Positions 19,214 through 27,093 of a stretch of 64,000 bases of DNA are shown piece by piece (position 1 is the stretch's first letter; every line of letters starts with the position of its first letter). This DNA comes from Akkermansia muciniphila (lineage in GTDB: Bacteria; Verrucomicrobiota; Verrucomicrobiia; Verrucomicrobiales; Verrucomicrobiaceae). The position numbers and the translations under genes were made by a program. Below the pieces are notes generated by a model. That model was not told the DNA's origin. It saw only the letters and a list, made by a program, of their open reading frames with translations, and searched no databases. The DNA lies in contig CAMCWM010000003.1 in the NCBI GenBank assembly GCA_945882215.1, positions 20,570 through 84,569 of the forward strand, written 5' to 3'.

Positions 19214-19990
19214 TCAGTCTGCCTTGACCTCCAGATGAAGCGTGGCGGGCTGCTTCATCGCCTCCGCCGCGTTGCTCGCCCCTGGCTCATCGGGAAAAAT
19301 CACCACGATCTCGTGGATGCCGCCCTGCCCGCGGTTTTTTTGCTCTTTGAGCACCCACATCTGCACAAACTTCGCCACGGACTGACGTGCCGCCTCGCGC
19401 ACCTGCCTGATTTTTCCCGGCGTGGCGGCACGCCGCTCCAGAACCGCCGTCAATCCTTTCTCCAGCTCGGCCAGATTCTCCTCCGCATTGAATCGCAGCC
19501 AGCCCGCCTCGGATTTTTTCTCCATCGTCTCCGTGCGGATCGCCGGTGGCAGCGAAGGTCGGATCGCGGGCGCGATCACCACACAACGCCCGTCCTGCAC
19601 ATTCAGGCTCCAGTCGTCGGACAGCTTCAGATGGTAGCGATAAACCACCATCGCGCGGATTTCAGACACCGTGGTGCCGAGGTAAACCACTTCATTGAAC
19701 AACGACTTGGTGTCGAACTTCGTCACCATCTCCTCGGTGTCCACGGTGGCCAGCTCCAGCACATCTCCATTCGTCGAGACGATGCGTTTCACGTTCTCGC
19801 GAAACACCTCGGTGATGGTCTGTTTTTGAAAGTGCTCCGCCAGCCACTTCATGCCAAAGCCCGAGTCCACGACCTTCCAGGCCACAATGCCGCCGATGAT
19901 CAGCACCGCGAGCAATGTCAGCGCCAGCAGAGCAAAACATCCCGGTCCGCGACGTGGAGCGGATGTGGGGGAGGCATTCGGTTCAGACAT
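19214..19990 (-). CDS. hypothetical membrane-anchored protein (DUF4230-like?)
   Basis: A 258-residue protein with one N-terminal membrane segment (GCFALLALTLLAVLIIGGIVAW) and an external domain. The central part (ATVDTEEMVTKFDTKSLF, then VSEIRAMVVYRYHLKLSDDW) has the layout of DUF4230-type proteins, a poorly characterised membrane-anchored family; this match is tentative. The C-terminal third is helical with Arg/Gln-rich segments (GKIRQVREAARQSVAKF). Start ATG 19990 (MSEPNASPT) was chosen over 19999. It converges on the prepilin gene with a 5-bp gap. Confidence 0.65.
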   Translation of the reverse strand: MSEPNASPTSAPRRGPGCFALLALTLLAVLIIGGIVAWKVVDSGFGMKWLAEHFQKQTITEVFRENVKRIVSTNGDVLELATVDTEEMVTKFDTKSLFNEVVYLGTTVSEIRAMVVYRYHLKLSDDWSLNVQDGRCVVIAPAIRPSLPPAIRTETMEKKSEAGWLRFNAEENLAELEKGLTAVLERRAATPGKIRQVREAARQSVAKFVQMWVLKEQKNRGQGGIHEIVVIFPDEPGASNAAEAMKQPATLHLEVKAD

Positions 19991-20056
19991 GCGGGACAAA
20001 AAACAAGTTCATGCTGATGATGCGCAGGCGACCGGGGCTGCCAAGGTTGTTTTGCA

Positions 20057-21022
20057 TCATTGAACATGACGCAACATCCACTCCGCCATTTCAGCATAGA
20101 TGGGAAAATCGGTGATCAGCACATTGTCATGATCAGCACCGGGGATTTCGATCCAGCGCTTCTCCACGGCGGGCGGCAATGCTTCATAGAGAGGACGGCC
20201 ATACCCGATGGGAATCACGCGATCGGAGCTTCCATGGGCGATTAGCGTCGGGCATTTCAAATCACAAACCAGTTTGAGCGAGTTCGCCGCACCGATTTCC
20301 ATGCCCGTTTGCCATTCAAACAACCAGCCAGTGATCCAGCGAAGCCCTGAACCTCCCCACGAGCCCGCCAAACCTGAAGCCTGATGCCGCAGGACGTGGT
20401 CCAGCGTGTCGAACGTCGAGACAAACACCGTTGCGCGCCAGGGAGCCTCGTTCTTCACCGCGGCACGAATGCCCACGGCTCCTCCCATCGAAATCCCCAT
20501 GATGCCACACGGCTGCGGATCAAATCCAAACTCCGCCGCCGCCCTCCGCAGCACCATCTCCGGCAGGTGTGACTCCTTCACACCGTAACACGCCACGGCA
20601 CCAGGATGATCGCCATGCGCGGGCAGATCGAACAAGATGCAGCGAAATCCAACGGCGCAGAAGCGCTCCGCGATGAGCAGGTAGTCCTCCTTCCGGCCAC
20701 GACGACCATGCACGAGCACCAGACTGCCGACGATTTGTCCCGCAGGTGGCAGCACAATCTTTTTCTTCAACATCTGCCCTCGAATCGTCTGGCCACGCTT
20801 GCCCAGCACGCCAGATGGAGCGGACTCGCACACGATGACGGGCGTGTTGTCAGCGCAGGTGAAAGATTTCAACACCACGCCATGCGCCGATGGATCAGCG
20901 AGAAATTCATGATGGTAGTCCTGCAACGGCCTGCGGGGCGGATGCGCGAGCTGGTCGGCAGCCCACCAAATGGCCGCAAGCGGCAGTACGAGGATACCCG
21001 TGATGATAAAGCGTCTTTTCAC
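20057..21022 (-). CDS. alpha/beta hydrolase, membrane-anchored or secreted
   Basis: A 321-residue alpha/beta-hydrolase-fold protein. The nucleophile elbow is GISMGGAVG (catalytic Ser), preceded by the oxyanion strand LVLVHGRRGRKEDY and by FDLPAHGDHPGA. The acid and base are probably in CPTLIAHGSSDRVIPIGYG (Asp) and IPGADHDNVL (His). An N-terminal hydrophobic segment (FIITGILVLPLAAIWWAA) suggests export or membrane anchoring. The frame extends to a TTG at 21073, but the GTG at 21022 begins right before the hydrophobic segment and leaves a normal divergent spacer to rlpA. The substrate is unknown. Confidence 0.75.
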   Translation of the reverse strand: MKRRFIITGILVLPLAAIWWAADQLAHPPRRPLQDYHHEFLADPSAHGVVLKSFTCADNTPVIVCESAPSGVLGKRGQTIRGQMLKKKIVLPPAGQIVGSLVLVHGRRGRKEDYLLIAERFCAVGFRCILFDLPAHGDHPGAVACYGVKESHLPEMVLRRAAAEFGFDPQPCGIMGISMGGAVGIRAAVKNEAPWRATVFVSTFDTLDHVLRHQASGLAGSWGGSGLRWITGWLFEWQTGMEIGAANSLKLVCDLKCPTLIAHGSSDRVIPIGYGRPLYEALPPAVEKRWIEIPGADHDNVLITDFPIYAEMAEWMLRHVQ

Positions 21023-21084
21023 CGGCGGATCATTGCTGCGATTGTGCCTCACGCCAATCCCGGCTATGATCAATTTCGCCGATC

Positions 21085-21657
21085 ATGAACACCTCCGCGC
21101 TTCTTCGATTCCTTGTCATCGCGCTGCCGGCCCTGCTGGCAAATTGCGCCAAACCCGCGTACGAGGCACGTGGACTCGCCTCCTACGTGGCGGATCACTA
21201 TGCGGGGCATTACACCAGTTCCGGCGAGATTTACAATCCACAGGGCTGGACCGCCGCGCACAACTCGCTGCCCTTCGGCACGCAGGTGAAGGTGAAGAAC
21301 CACTACAACGGCCGCACGGTAAACGTGACGGTGAATGACCGCTTCCCGTATTATCCGAACCGCGTCATCAATCTCTCCCGCGCCGCCGCCGAGTACATTC
21401 AGATCCCCTATCATCAGCTTGGTGATGTGACGGTGACAGCCAAGACGATCCCGGGCGGCACCGCAGCAGCCACCAGCTATGGCGCACCGCCGCCTGCCGG
21501 TTATGGAGCACCGCCACCATCCAACTACAGTGCTCCACCGGCCGGTTACGGAGCGCCGCCGGCTTCAAACTATGGAGCGCCTCCACCCGGTTACGGCACC
21601 ACCACCCCGCCTTCAGGCTTGCCACCGCCACCGGCTGGCTATCCAGGCGCCAGATAA
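21085..21657 (+). CDS. rlpA: RlpA-like lipoprotein with Gly-Ala-Pro-Tyr tail
   Basis: A 190-residue lipoprotein of the RlpA/double-psi beta-barrel family, septal-ring-associated and in some bacteria a lytic transglycosylase acting on denuded peptidoglycan. The lipobox is LLANC (Cys 20). The barrel (about residues 29-115) shows GLASYVADHYAGHYTSSGE, AAHNSLPFGTQVKVKN and VNDRFPYYPNRVINLS. In the last motif the usual NDRGPF is replaced by NDRFPY. The SPOR domain of E. coli RlpA is absent; instead a 60-residue tail repeats YGAPPPAG/YSAPPAG units, probably cell-wall-spanning or disordered. Confidence 0.85.
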   Translation: MNTSALLRFLVIALPALLANCAKPAYEARGLASYVADHYAGHYTSSGEIYNPQGWTAAHNSLPFGTQVKVKNHYNGRTVNVTVNDRFPYYPNRVINLSRAAAEYIQIPYHQLGDVTVTAKTIPGGTAAATSYGAPPPAGYGAPPPSNYSAPPAGYGAPPASNYGAPPPGYGTTTPPSGLPPPPAGYPGAR

Positions 21658-21727
21658 CTTGGCAGAAAAAGAAGTGGCGTGAAATTTCCCGCCACACTTC
21701 AATCGTGGCAGTCCATATCATCAGCGT

Positions 21728-22303
21728 ATGCCACTTCCTCCCGATTCCGAGCACCCTGCCGACGCCGAACTGGCCCGACGGGTCGAGCAAGGAGACGACT
21801 CAGCGTTCCGCAGGCTGATGGAGCGGCATTTGCAGCGGCTGCGCTCGTTTCTCGCGCTGCGCGCTCCGGTGCCGGACCTCATCGACGAGGTGGCGCATGA
21901 TGCCTTCGTCTTCGCGTATCAAAATCTCGGCGATTTCACCGAGGGGTCGATGCAGCCGTGGCTGCGAAGCATCGCACACAATCTGCTGCGCGACCGGTTG
22001 AAGGCGTATGCACGCGAGTCGGTCAAACACGAGCGGTACTCTGAGATGGTGCGCTGGGAAATGGCACTGGAGGCTTCGGACAAGCCGGTGAGCGAAGAGT
22101 CAGATCACCTGGCCGCCTGCATCGAAAAATTGCGGCATCACCAGCGCACCGTTTTGGATCTGCGCTATGAGGCACAGCTTAGCAGCGAGGAGATCGCCAA
22201 ACGCACCGGACGCAGCACGCTGGCGGTGCGCACGCTGCTGATGCGCGTGCGCCAGCAACTGCGCAAGTGCATCGAATCCCAACTCCAGCAAACCCCGGCA
22301 TGA
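21728..22303 (+). CDS. ECF-type RNA polymerase sigma factor
   Basis: A 191-residue sigma-70 family factor of the extracytoplasmic-function class. Region 2 (about 12-85) shows FRRLMERHLQRLRSFLALR, DEVAHDAFVFAYQNLGDF and the core-binding PWLRSIAHNLLRDRLK. Region 4 (about 130-185) shows RTVLDLRYEAQLSSEEIAKR followed by a helix-turn-helix ending LLMRVRQQLRKCI. Its stop codon overlaps the next start (ATGA at 22300-22303), which implies translational coupling to the membrane cytochrome/DUF1549 protein. That partner has an anti-sigma-like N-terminus. Confidence 0.93.
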   Translation: MPLPPDSEHPADAELARRVEQGDDSAFRRLMERHLQRLRSFLALRAPVPDLIDEVAHDAFVFAYQNLGDFTEGSMQPWLRSIAHNLLRDRLKAYARESVKHERYSEMVRWEMALEASDKPVSEESDHLAACIEKLRHHQRTVLDLRYEAQLSSEEIAKRTGRSTLAVRTLLMRVRQQLRKCIESQLQQTPA

Positions 22304-25173
22304 ACGACGACGAAGCCATCGACAAGGCCTTGGAGGGAGTGCTTTCCAATGAGGAATGGCAGGCGCTGACGAACGATCCTGAGACGCTCAAGGAACTCGA
22401 GCAGCAACTCGGCATGGACGCGCTGCTGCGCGTGGCTCTTGAGAAGACCGGCACGCCGGAGTCGCTGACAGAGGCCATCGAAGCCAGCGTGGGCGTGTCA
22501 CCCGTCGAAGATCTCATGTTCAGCATCGAAGCGGCGACGACTGGCACGCGCAAACGGCGGCGCTGGTTCACTTCATTGCCGCGCTGGACGACAGCCGCCG
22601 CTGCGGTGCTCATCGGATTCATCAGCGGCAGTTTCGCGTGGCCGGATGTGTTTCTGTGGCTCGATCTCGGCCCCACCGTCGCCCAGCGCACCGGCAAACG
22701 CGTGATCCTGCATGGCCACATCATCGCCGAGCCGCCGAAGTCCGCCCCAGTCATCACCTTCTCATTGCCATCGCCCAAACCGGAGCCAACAGCACCGGCG
22801 ATCACCGAAACGCCCAAGTCGGAGCCAGTTGCGAATGTAGTGGCCGTTCCATCACCAACTCCGGCACCAATGGCGGCGGTACCAAAGCCAGAACCCGAAA
22901 AGAAGCCCGCTGCCCCGCCCGCAAAACCCGCGATGGCGCAGTCCACGCTGCCGCCGCCGATGAATCTCGCCTCAAAACCCACGGGCGACATGACACTGGT
23001 CATTCCCGACGCCTCCACAAAGGTCGATTTCGAAAAGCATGTGCTGCCAATCTTGGAACGCTCCTGCTTTGAATGCCACAGCGGCAAACTGAAGAAGCCG
23101 AAGGGCGGCATTCGCTTCGACGACCTCGAATTGATCCGCGAAAAAAGCCGCTCGGACAATCTCGTGCTGCCGCACAAGCCGGACAAAAGCACGTTGGTGA
23201 AATCCATCTCCCTCAAAAAGGATGATGACGACCTCATGCCGCCGCCGAACGAAAGCAAGCCGCTCAGCGCGGACGAGATCGCCCTCATCCGTCGCTGGGT
23301 CGATGAAGGCGCGAATTTCGGCTCCTGGACCTCGATGCGGGCGAAAGAAGTCATCATCTCGACGCAAAACGAGGCAGTGGATGTTTCCAAACTGCAGGCC
23401 GTGGCCGCGCGCATCGACCAGCTCATCGAAGCCGACCTGACCAAGCACGCGCAGGAACCGCGCCCGCTTGCCAATGACGCCACCTGGCTGCGCCGCGTTT
23501 ACCTCGACCTCGTTGGCCGCATTCCCAGTGGTGATGAAACGAAGCGCTTCTTCGCCGCGAAGGAATCCGACAAGCGCGCCCGCCTGATCAACGAATTGCT
23601 CGTCTCCAACGGCCACGTCAGCCACATGTTCAACTACTGGTGCGACCTGCTGCGTGCGAAGGACGATCTCGCCGAGGGCGTGCAGGGAGATTTTTATCTC
23701 GCCTGGATCAAGCAAAGCGTCCGCGACAACAAACCCTTCGACGAATGGACACGCGAACTGCTCAGCCCCGAAGGCTATGGCTGGCGCGCTCCCGCCGCCG
23801 GTTATTATCTGCGCGACGGTGAAAACCGCGCCGCGAACATCGAGAGCACCGCCACGCTTTTTCTCGGCACGCAAATCTCCTGCGCGCAGTGCCACGATCA
23901 TCCCTACAGCCGCTGGACGCGGAAAGATTACCATCAGTTCCTCGCCTGGACCTCCGGCATCAAGACCGCCTCCAAAGAGGATGCCGTCGGCACCGTCGAA
24001 GCCGAAAAAATCCGCGAAGCAGCGGAGCGTTACGATCGGCTGGCGATGGCCGGCATGAGTTACGAGCGCAAGCAGAAGTATGAACGCATCAAGGAAGCGC
24101 TGCTGGCCCTCCAGCGCGCGGCTGGTGGCGCAGGCGTCGTGAATGACGAAGGCAGCCCCGCCGTGCTGCCAGATGACTACCAGTATCCCGACGGCAATCC
24201 CGGCGATGTCATCCCCGCCGCCGTGCTCTATGGCGAACCACCACCCGCAGGCGCACGTCCGGCGGAAACACTGGCCGCGTGGGTCACCTCGCCGCAAAAC
24301 ACGCGCTTCAGCCTCACGCTCGCGAATCGTCTCTGGGCCAAACTTTTCGGCCTGCCCTTCGCCGGACGCGTGGATCAGGTGCGCGAGATCGCCGACTGTG
24401 CGAATCCCGACCTCGCCCAATACCTCGTCCATGTCGTGCGTGAGGCGAAATACGATGTGCGGCAGATTCTGCGCATCCTCTGCCTCACCCGCGCCTACCA
24501 GCGCGAGGCCGGACTGCCGCCAGTGGACAGTGAAGTCGTTTATCGATTCCCCGGCCCCGTCGTGCGTCGTCTGAGCGCCGAACAAGTCTGGGACTCGATG
24601 ATGGCGCTCGCGGTCAAAGATCTTGATGTGAAGCTGAACTTCGATCCGCCCGGCGTCGCCGCGCTCGAAGCTGCCGTCGGAGCCAAAAAAACCAGCGATG
24701 TCACCGGCGTGGCACGCAAAATGGCCGGCGAGGAGGAGAGCGAGATGAAAGCGGACCAGCGCCGTGCGCGGCTGCGCAAAGAAATGGCGAAGGAATTCGC
24801 CGGTGGTGGCTTGGAGCGTGCCTCCGAGCTGCCGCAGCCCGCGCCGGACGGTCATTTCCTGCGCATGTTCGGCCAAGGCAATCGTGACTTCATCGGCGAT
24901 GCGTGGAGTGCCTCCACCGTGCCGCAGGCGCTGCTCATGCTGAACAGTGATTTCTTCGACCACGTCGCACGTTCCGGCAGCCCGCTTGCCGACAGCCTGC
25001 GGGGACTCAACAACATCCGTGAAGCTGCCCGCGGTGCCTTCCTTGCCGTGCTCACACGCGAACCGACGCAGGAAGAACTCGACGCCTGTCAGGAAACACT
25101 CGGCGACACCCGCAACGCCAAGGCGCTCGCCCGCATGCTGCTCTCCACCGCCGAATTCATGTTTCAAAAATAA
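22300..25173 (+). CDS. anti-sigma-like membrane protein fused to PSCyt1, DUF1549 and DUF1553
   Basis: A 957-residue fusion. Residues 1-95 are acidic and helical (LSNEEWQALTNDPETLKELE), followed by one transmembrane segment (TTAAAAVLIGFISGSFAW, about 100-120). This is the layout of a cytoplasmic anti-sigma region facing the co-encoded sigma factor. A Pro/Lys linker leads to a planctomycete cytochrome-type domain with heme motif CFECH near residue 256 and LMPPPNESKPLSADEIALIR. A DUF1549 domain (about 375-590) contains CAQCHDHPYSRWTRKDYHQF. A DUF1553 domain (about 660-930) includes NRLWAKLFGLPFAG and AEQVWDSMMAL, ending LLMLNSDFFDHV. DUF1501 follows 11 bp after. The heme domains would face the periplasm. 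Confidence 0.88.
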   Translation: MNDDEAIDKALEGVLSNEEWQALTNDPETLKELEQQLGMDALLRVALEKTGTPESLTEAIEASVGVSPVEDLMFSIEAATTGTRKRRRWFTSLPRWTTAAAAVLIGFISGSFAWPDVFLWLDLGPTVAQRTGKRVILHGHIIAEPPKSAPVITFSLPSPKPEPTAPAITETPKSEPVANVVAVPSPTPAPMAAVPKPEPEKKPAAPPAKPAMAQSTLPPPMNLASKPTGDMTLVIPDASTKVDFEKHVLPILERSCFECHSGKLKKPKGGIRFDDLELIREKSRSDNLVLPHKPDKSTLVKSISLKKDDDDLMPPPNESKPLSADEIALIRRWVDEGANFGSWTSMRAKEVIISTQNEAVDVSKLQAVAARIDQLIEADLTKHAQEPRPLANDATWLRRVYLDLVGRIPSGDETKRFFAAKESDKRARLINELLVSNGHVSHMFNYWCDLLRAKDDLAEGVQGDFYLAWIKQSVRDNKPFDEWTRELLSPEGYGWRAPAAGYYLRDGENRAANIESTATLFLGTQISCAQCHDHPYSRWTRKDYHQFLAWTSGIKTASKEDAVGTVEAEKIREAAERYDRLAMAGMSYERKQKYERIKEALLALQRAAGGAGVVNDEGSPAVLPDDYQYPDGNPGDVIPAAVLYGEPPPAGARPAETLAAWVTSPQNTRFSLTLANRLWAKLFGLPFAGRVDQVREIADCANPDLAQYLVHVVREAKYDVRQILRILCLTRAYQREAGLPPVDSEVVYRFPGPVVRRLSAEQVWDSMMALAVKDLDVKLNFDPPGVAALEAAVGAKKTSDVTGVARKMAGEEESEMKADQRRARLRKEMAKEFAGGGLERASELPQPAPDGHFLRMFGQGNRDFIGDAWSASTVPQALLMLNSDFFDHVARSGSPLADSLRGLNNIREAARGAFLAVLTREPTQEELDACQETLGDTRNAKALARMLLSTAEFMFQK

Positions 25174-25184
25174 CCGCCACTTCC

Positions 25185-26477
25185 ATGAATCATCCTTTGA
25201 ACCGACTCGACGATCTCGCACGCCGCGAATTCATCACCCGCATGGCAAAGACCTGCCTCGGCGTCAGCCTCGTGCCGCCTGCGGGCCTCGCACGAGCGCT
25301 GGAAACCAGCGCGCCAAAGTTCGCCGGGCACGTCATTTATCTCTACATGCGCGGCGGCATGAGCCACCTCGACACCTTTGACACGAAGCCTGACGCCCCG
25401 GCCGGTTATCAAGGCTCCACACGCACCATCAAGACGAAGTCCGATGATTTGCAGATCTCCGGCTACTTCCCCAAACTCGCGGATCATGGCAAAAAAATCG
25501 CCGTCGTTCGCTCCATGCATCACACCCAGGGCGCGCACGAGCCAGGCATGTACAAAGTGCTCACCGGCTATGAAGTCTCCACCTCGATGAAGCATCCCGC
25601 GCTCGGCTCCTGGGTCGCGCGGCAGGTCACGCAGGGTGCTTCCACCCTGCCCGCCTACATTCGTCTCGCCGATCTCGCCGGTCATCCGAGCAGCGGCTTC
25701 ATGGACGCCCGTTTCGCCCCCGTCCCCGTTTTGGATGCCAGCAAGGGCCTGGAGCACACCCAGCTTCAGCAAGGCGACTCCATGACGAACCTGCGCAAGC
25801 GCACCGGACTCGCCGAAAAGCTCAACAGCGACTTCCTCAAACGCTTCCCCATGGACGGAGTGAAGGCACACTCGGATGTCTTCGCCGATGCCATCAAGCT
25901 CATGACCAGCAAGGATCTCGACGCCTTCGATATCACCCAGGAAAAAGGCAATCTCGTGAACGACTACGGAGCCAACTACTTTGGCCAAGGCGTGCTGCTC
26001 GCCCGTCGGCTCGTTGAGCGCGGCACAAAGTTCGTCGAAATCGAACTCGGCGGCTGGGACACGCATTCCAACAACTTCACCACGGTCGAGGCGCTCGCCA
26101 AAGTCGTGGATGACGCTGTGGGCACGCTGCTGGAGGACTTGGAAGCCCGCGGCTTGCTGGAAAGCACGCTCGTGGTGCTCACCACCGAGTTTGGCCGCAG
26201 TCCACAGATTCGCGGCTCCGGCCGCGATCATCATCCCATCGCCTTTTCATCCTTCATCGCCGGTGGCGGCGTCAAAGGCGGCCAGGCCTACGGCAAAACC
26301 GACGAAACCGGCACGCGTGTCATCGAAAATCCCGTCACCGTGCTCGACTTCCACGCCACCATCGGCGCACTGATGGGCGTCTCTCCCCACGACCTCATCC
26401 CCGCAGGCAGCGGCAGCTTCAACATCTACGGCGGCACCGGCGCGAAGCGCGGCGTGCCGATCGCGCCGTTCGTCTAG
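25185..26477 (+). CDS. DUF1501 family protein
   Basis: A 430-residue DUF1501 protein, third gene of the sigma factor/DUF1549-DUF1553 operon and starting 11 bp after it. The N-terminus carries an RRxF motif and hydrophobic stretch (LARREFITRMAKTCLGVSLV) consistent with Tat export. Family motifs: GHVIYLYMRGGMSHLDTFD, VRSMHHTQGAHEPGMY, LVVLTTEFGRSP, GRDHHPIAFSSFIAGGG and VLDFHATIGALMG. Pairing with DUF1549/DUF1553 is standard in this group and suggests a shared, undefined process at the envelope. It converges on mntR with a 5-bp gap. Confidence 0.92.
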   Translation: MNHPLNRLDDLARREFITRMAKTCLGVSLVPPAGLARALETSAPKFAGHVIYLYMRGGMSHLDTFDTKPDAPAGYQGSTRTIKTKSDDLQISGYFPKLADHGKKIAVVRSMHHTQGAHEPGMYKVLTGYEVSTSMKHPALGSWVARQVTQGASTLPAYIRLADLAGHPSSGFMDARFAPVPVLDASKGLEHTQLQQGDSMTNLRKRTGLAEKLNSDFLKRFPMDGVKAHSDVFADAIKLMTSKDLDAFDITQEKGNLVNDYGANYFGQGVLLARRLVERGTKFVEIELGGWDTHSNNFTTVEALAKVVDDAVGTLLEDLEARGLLESTLVVLTTEFGRSPQIRGSGRDHHPIAFSSFIAGGGVKGGQAYGKTDETGTRVIENPVTVLDFHATIGALMGVSPHDLIPAGSGSFNIYGGTGAKRGVPIAPFV

Positions 26478-26482
26478 AGCAA

Positions 26483-26935
26483 CTAGTCGCTGTTTCGCGC
26501 CAGTTTGCGCTTCAGTTTGCGCAGCAATTCGGAATTGCCCTCCAGCTCCTCCATCAGGAGCGTCAGCACCTCCAGCGTCTGGCGGCTGATGTGATGCTCC
26601 ATGCCTTCCACGTCTTCATGAACGGTTTTGGGATCGAGACCGAAACTGGCGAGCAGACGCGTGAGCACCTCATGACGGCGGGCGATTTCCGCGCCCACTT
26701 TGCGGCCTTCCTCGGTCAAAACGACGCCGCGATAGCGCTCATAGACGACGAAACCCTCGGCATCGAGCTTCTGGATCATATTCGTCACACTGGCTTGCGA
26801 GATGCCAAGGTTCTGCGCGATGTCCACCACGCGCGCATAACCCTTTCCGGCGATGAGATTGTGAATCTGCTCGAGGTAGTCTTCGATGGCTGGTGAGCCG
26901 AGATGGCTGGTGTGTTCCTTGCGTTTGGCGGGCAT
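26483..26935 (-). CDS. mntR: manganese-dependent transcriptional regulator MntR
   Basis: A 150-residue DtxR/MntR-family repressor that binds DNA when loaded with Mn2+. The sequence closely follows Bacillus MntR: AIEDYLEQIHNLI (metal ligand Asp), a winged helix with ISQASVTNMIQKLDAEGFV, YERYRGVVLTEEGRKVG, RRHEVL (ligand His), and DVEGMEHHIS with the Glu, Glu and His ligands. There is no SH3 domain, so it is MntR-type rather than DtxR/IdeR-type. It is transcribed divergently from the outer-membrane protein and ABC transporter genes, with two MntR-like palindromes between them, and is the likely repressor of that operon and perhaps of itself. Confidence 0.93.
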   Translation of the reverse strand: MPAKRKEHTSHLGSPAIEDYLEQIHNLIAGKGYARVVDIAQNLGISQASVTNMIQKLDAEGFVVYERYRGVVLTEEGRKVGAEIARRHEVLTRLLASFGLDPKTVHEDVEGMEHHISRQTLEVLTLLMEELEGNSELLRKLKRKLARNSD

Positions 26936-26949
26936 GCAGTGTGCATGCC
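26931..26949. promoter_or_regulatory. palindrome over the mntR start codon
   Basis: GGCATGCA, a 3-base spacer, then TGCATGCC: a perfect inverted repeat covering the mntR ATG. It may be a protein-binding site or form a hairpin that hides the start. It differs from the two MntR-like boxes. Confidence 0.4.
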
Positions 26950-26966
26950 ATAGCAGGAGCGAGGTG

Positions 26967-26990
26967 CTTCTGAAAATGTTTTTTCAGAAG
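26967..26990. promoter_or_regulatory. perfect 10-bp inverted repeat in the mntR leader
   Basis: CTTCTGAAAA, four bases, then TTTTCAGAAG. It lies between mntR and the MntR-like box. It could be an operator for a second regulator or a leader hairpin in the mntR transcript. It does not resemble the DtxR/MntR consensus. Confidence 0.45.
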
Positions 26991-26997
26991 TGAAAAT

Positions 26998-27021
26998 AAA
27001 AGTTAGCCAAGGCTAACTTTT
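26998..27021. promoter_or_regulatory. MntR-like operator 1
   Basis: A perfect palindrome of 11-bp arms and a 2-bp centre: AAAAGTTAGCC, AA, GGCTAACTTTT. The core GTTAGCC..GGCTAAC matches the general DtxR/MntR operator style (TTAG..CTAA). It lies between mntR and the manganese transport operon and could serve either promoter. Confidence 0.7.
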
Positions 27022-27041
27022 TAAGTTGCGGATACAGCGTC

Positions 27042-27071
27042 TTGGTTGAATTAGGTCAGCCTAACTTTAAT
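27042..27071 (+). promoter_or_regulatory. promoter with embedded MntR-like operator 2
   Basis: A candidate promoter for the transport operon: -35 TTGGTT at 27042-27047 and -10 TTTAAT at 27066-27071, spaced 18 bp. The palindrome TTAGGTCAGCCTAA (27051-27064) lies wholly between them, where a bound repressor would block polymerase. Its centre is 48 bp from that of operator 1. The promoter elements are assigned by eye. Confidence 0.55.
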
Positions 27072-27093
27072 AACCCAAGCAATAGTTCGACCC

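Noticed and set aside
21465..21657. Possible CRISPR-like or tandem repeat in the 3' end of rlpA
   Set aside because: The repeats are variable codons for a Gly-Ala-Pro-Tyr tail with no regular spacer; it is a protein repeat.
22972..25221. 749-residue minus-strand frame
   Set aside because: Antisense to the clear DUF1549/DUF1553 gene with heme motifs; no domain on the minus strand.
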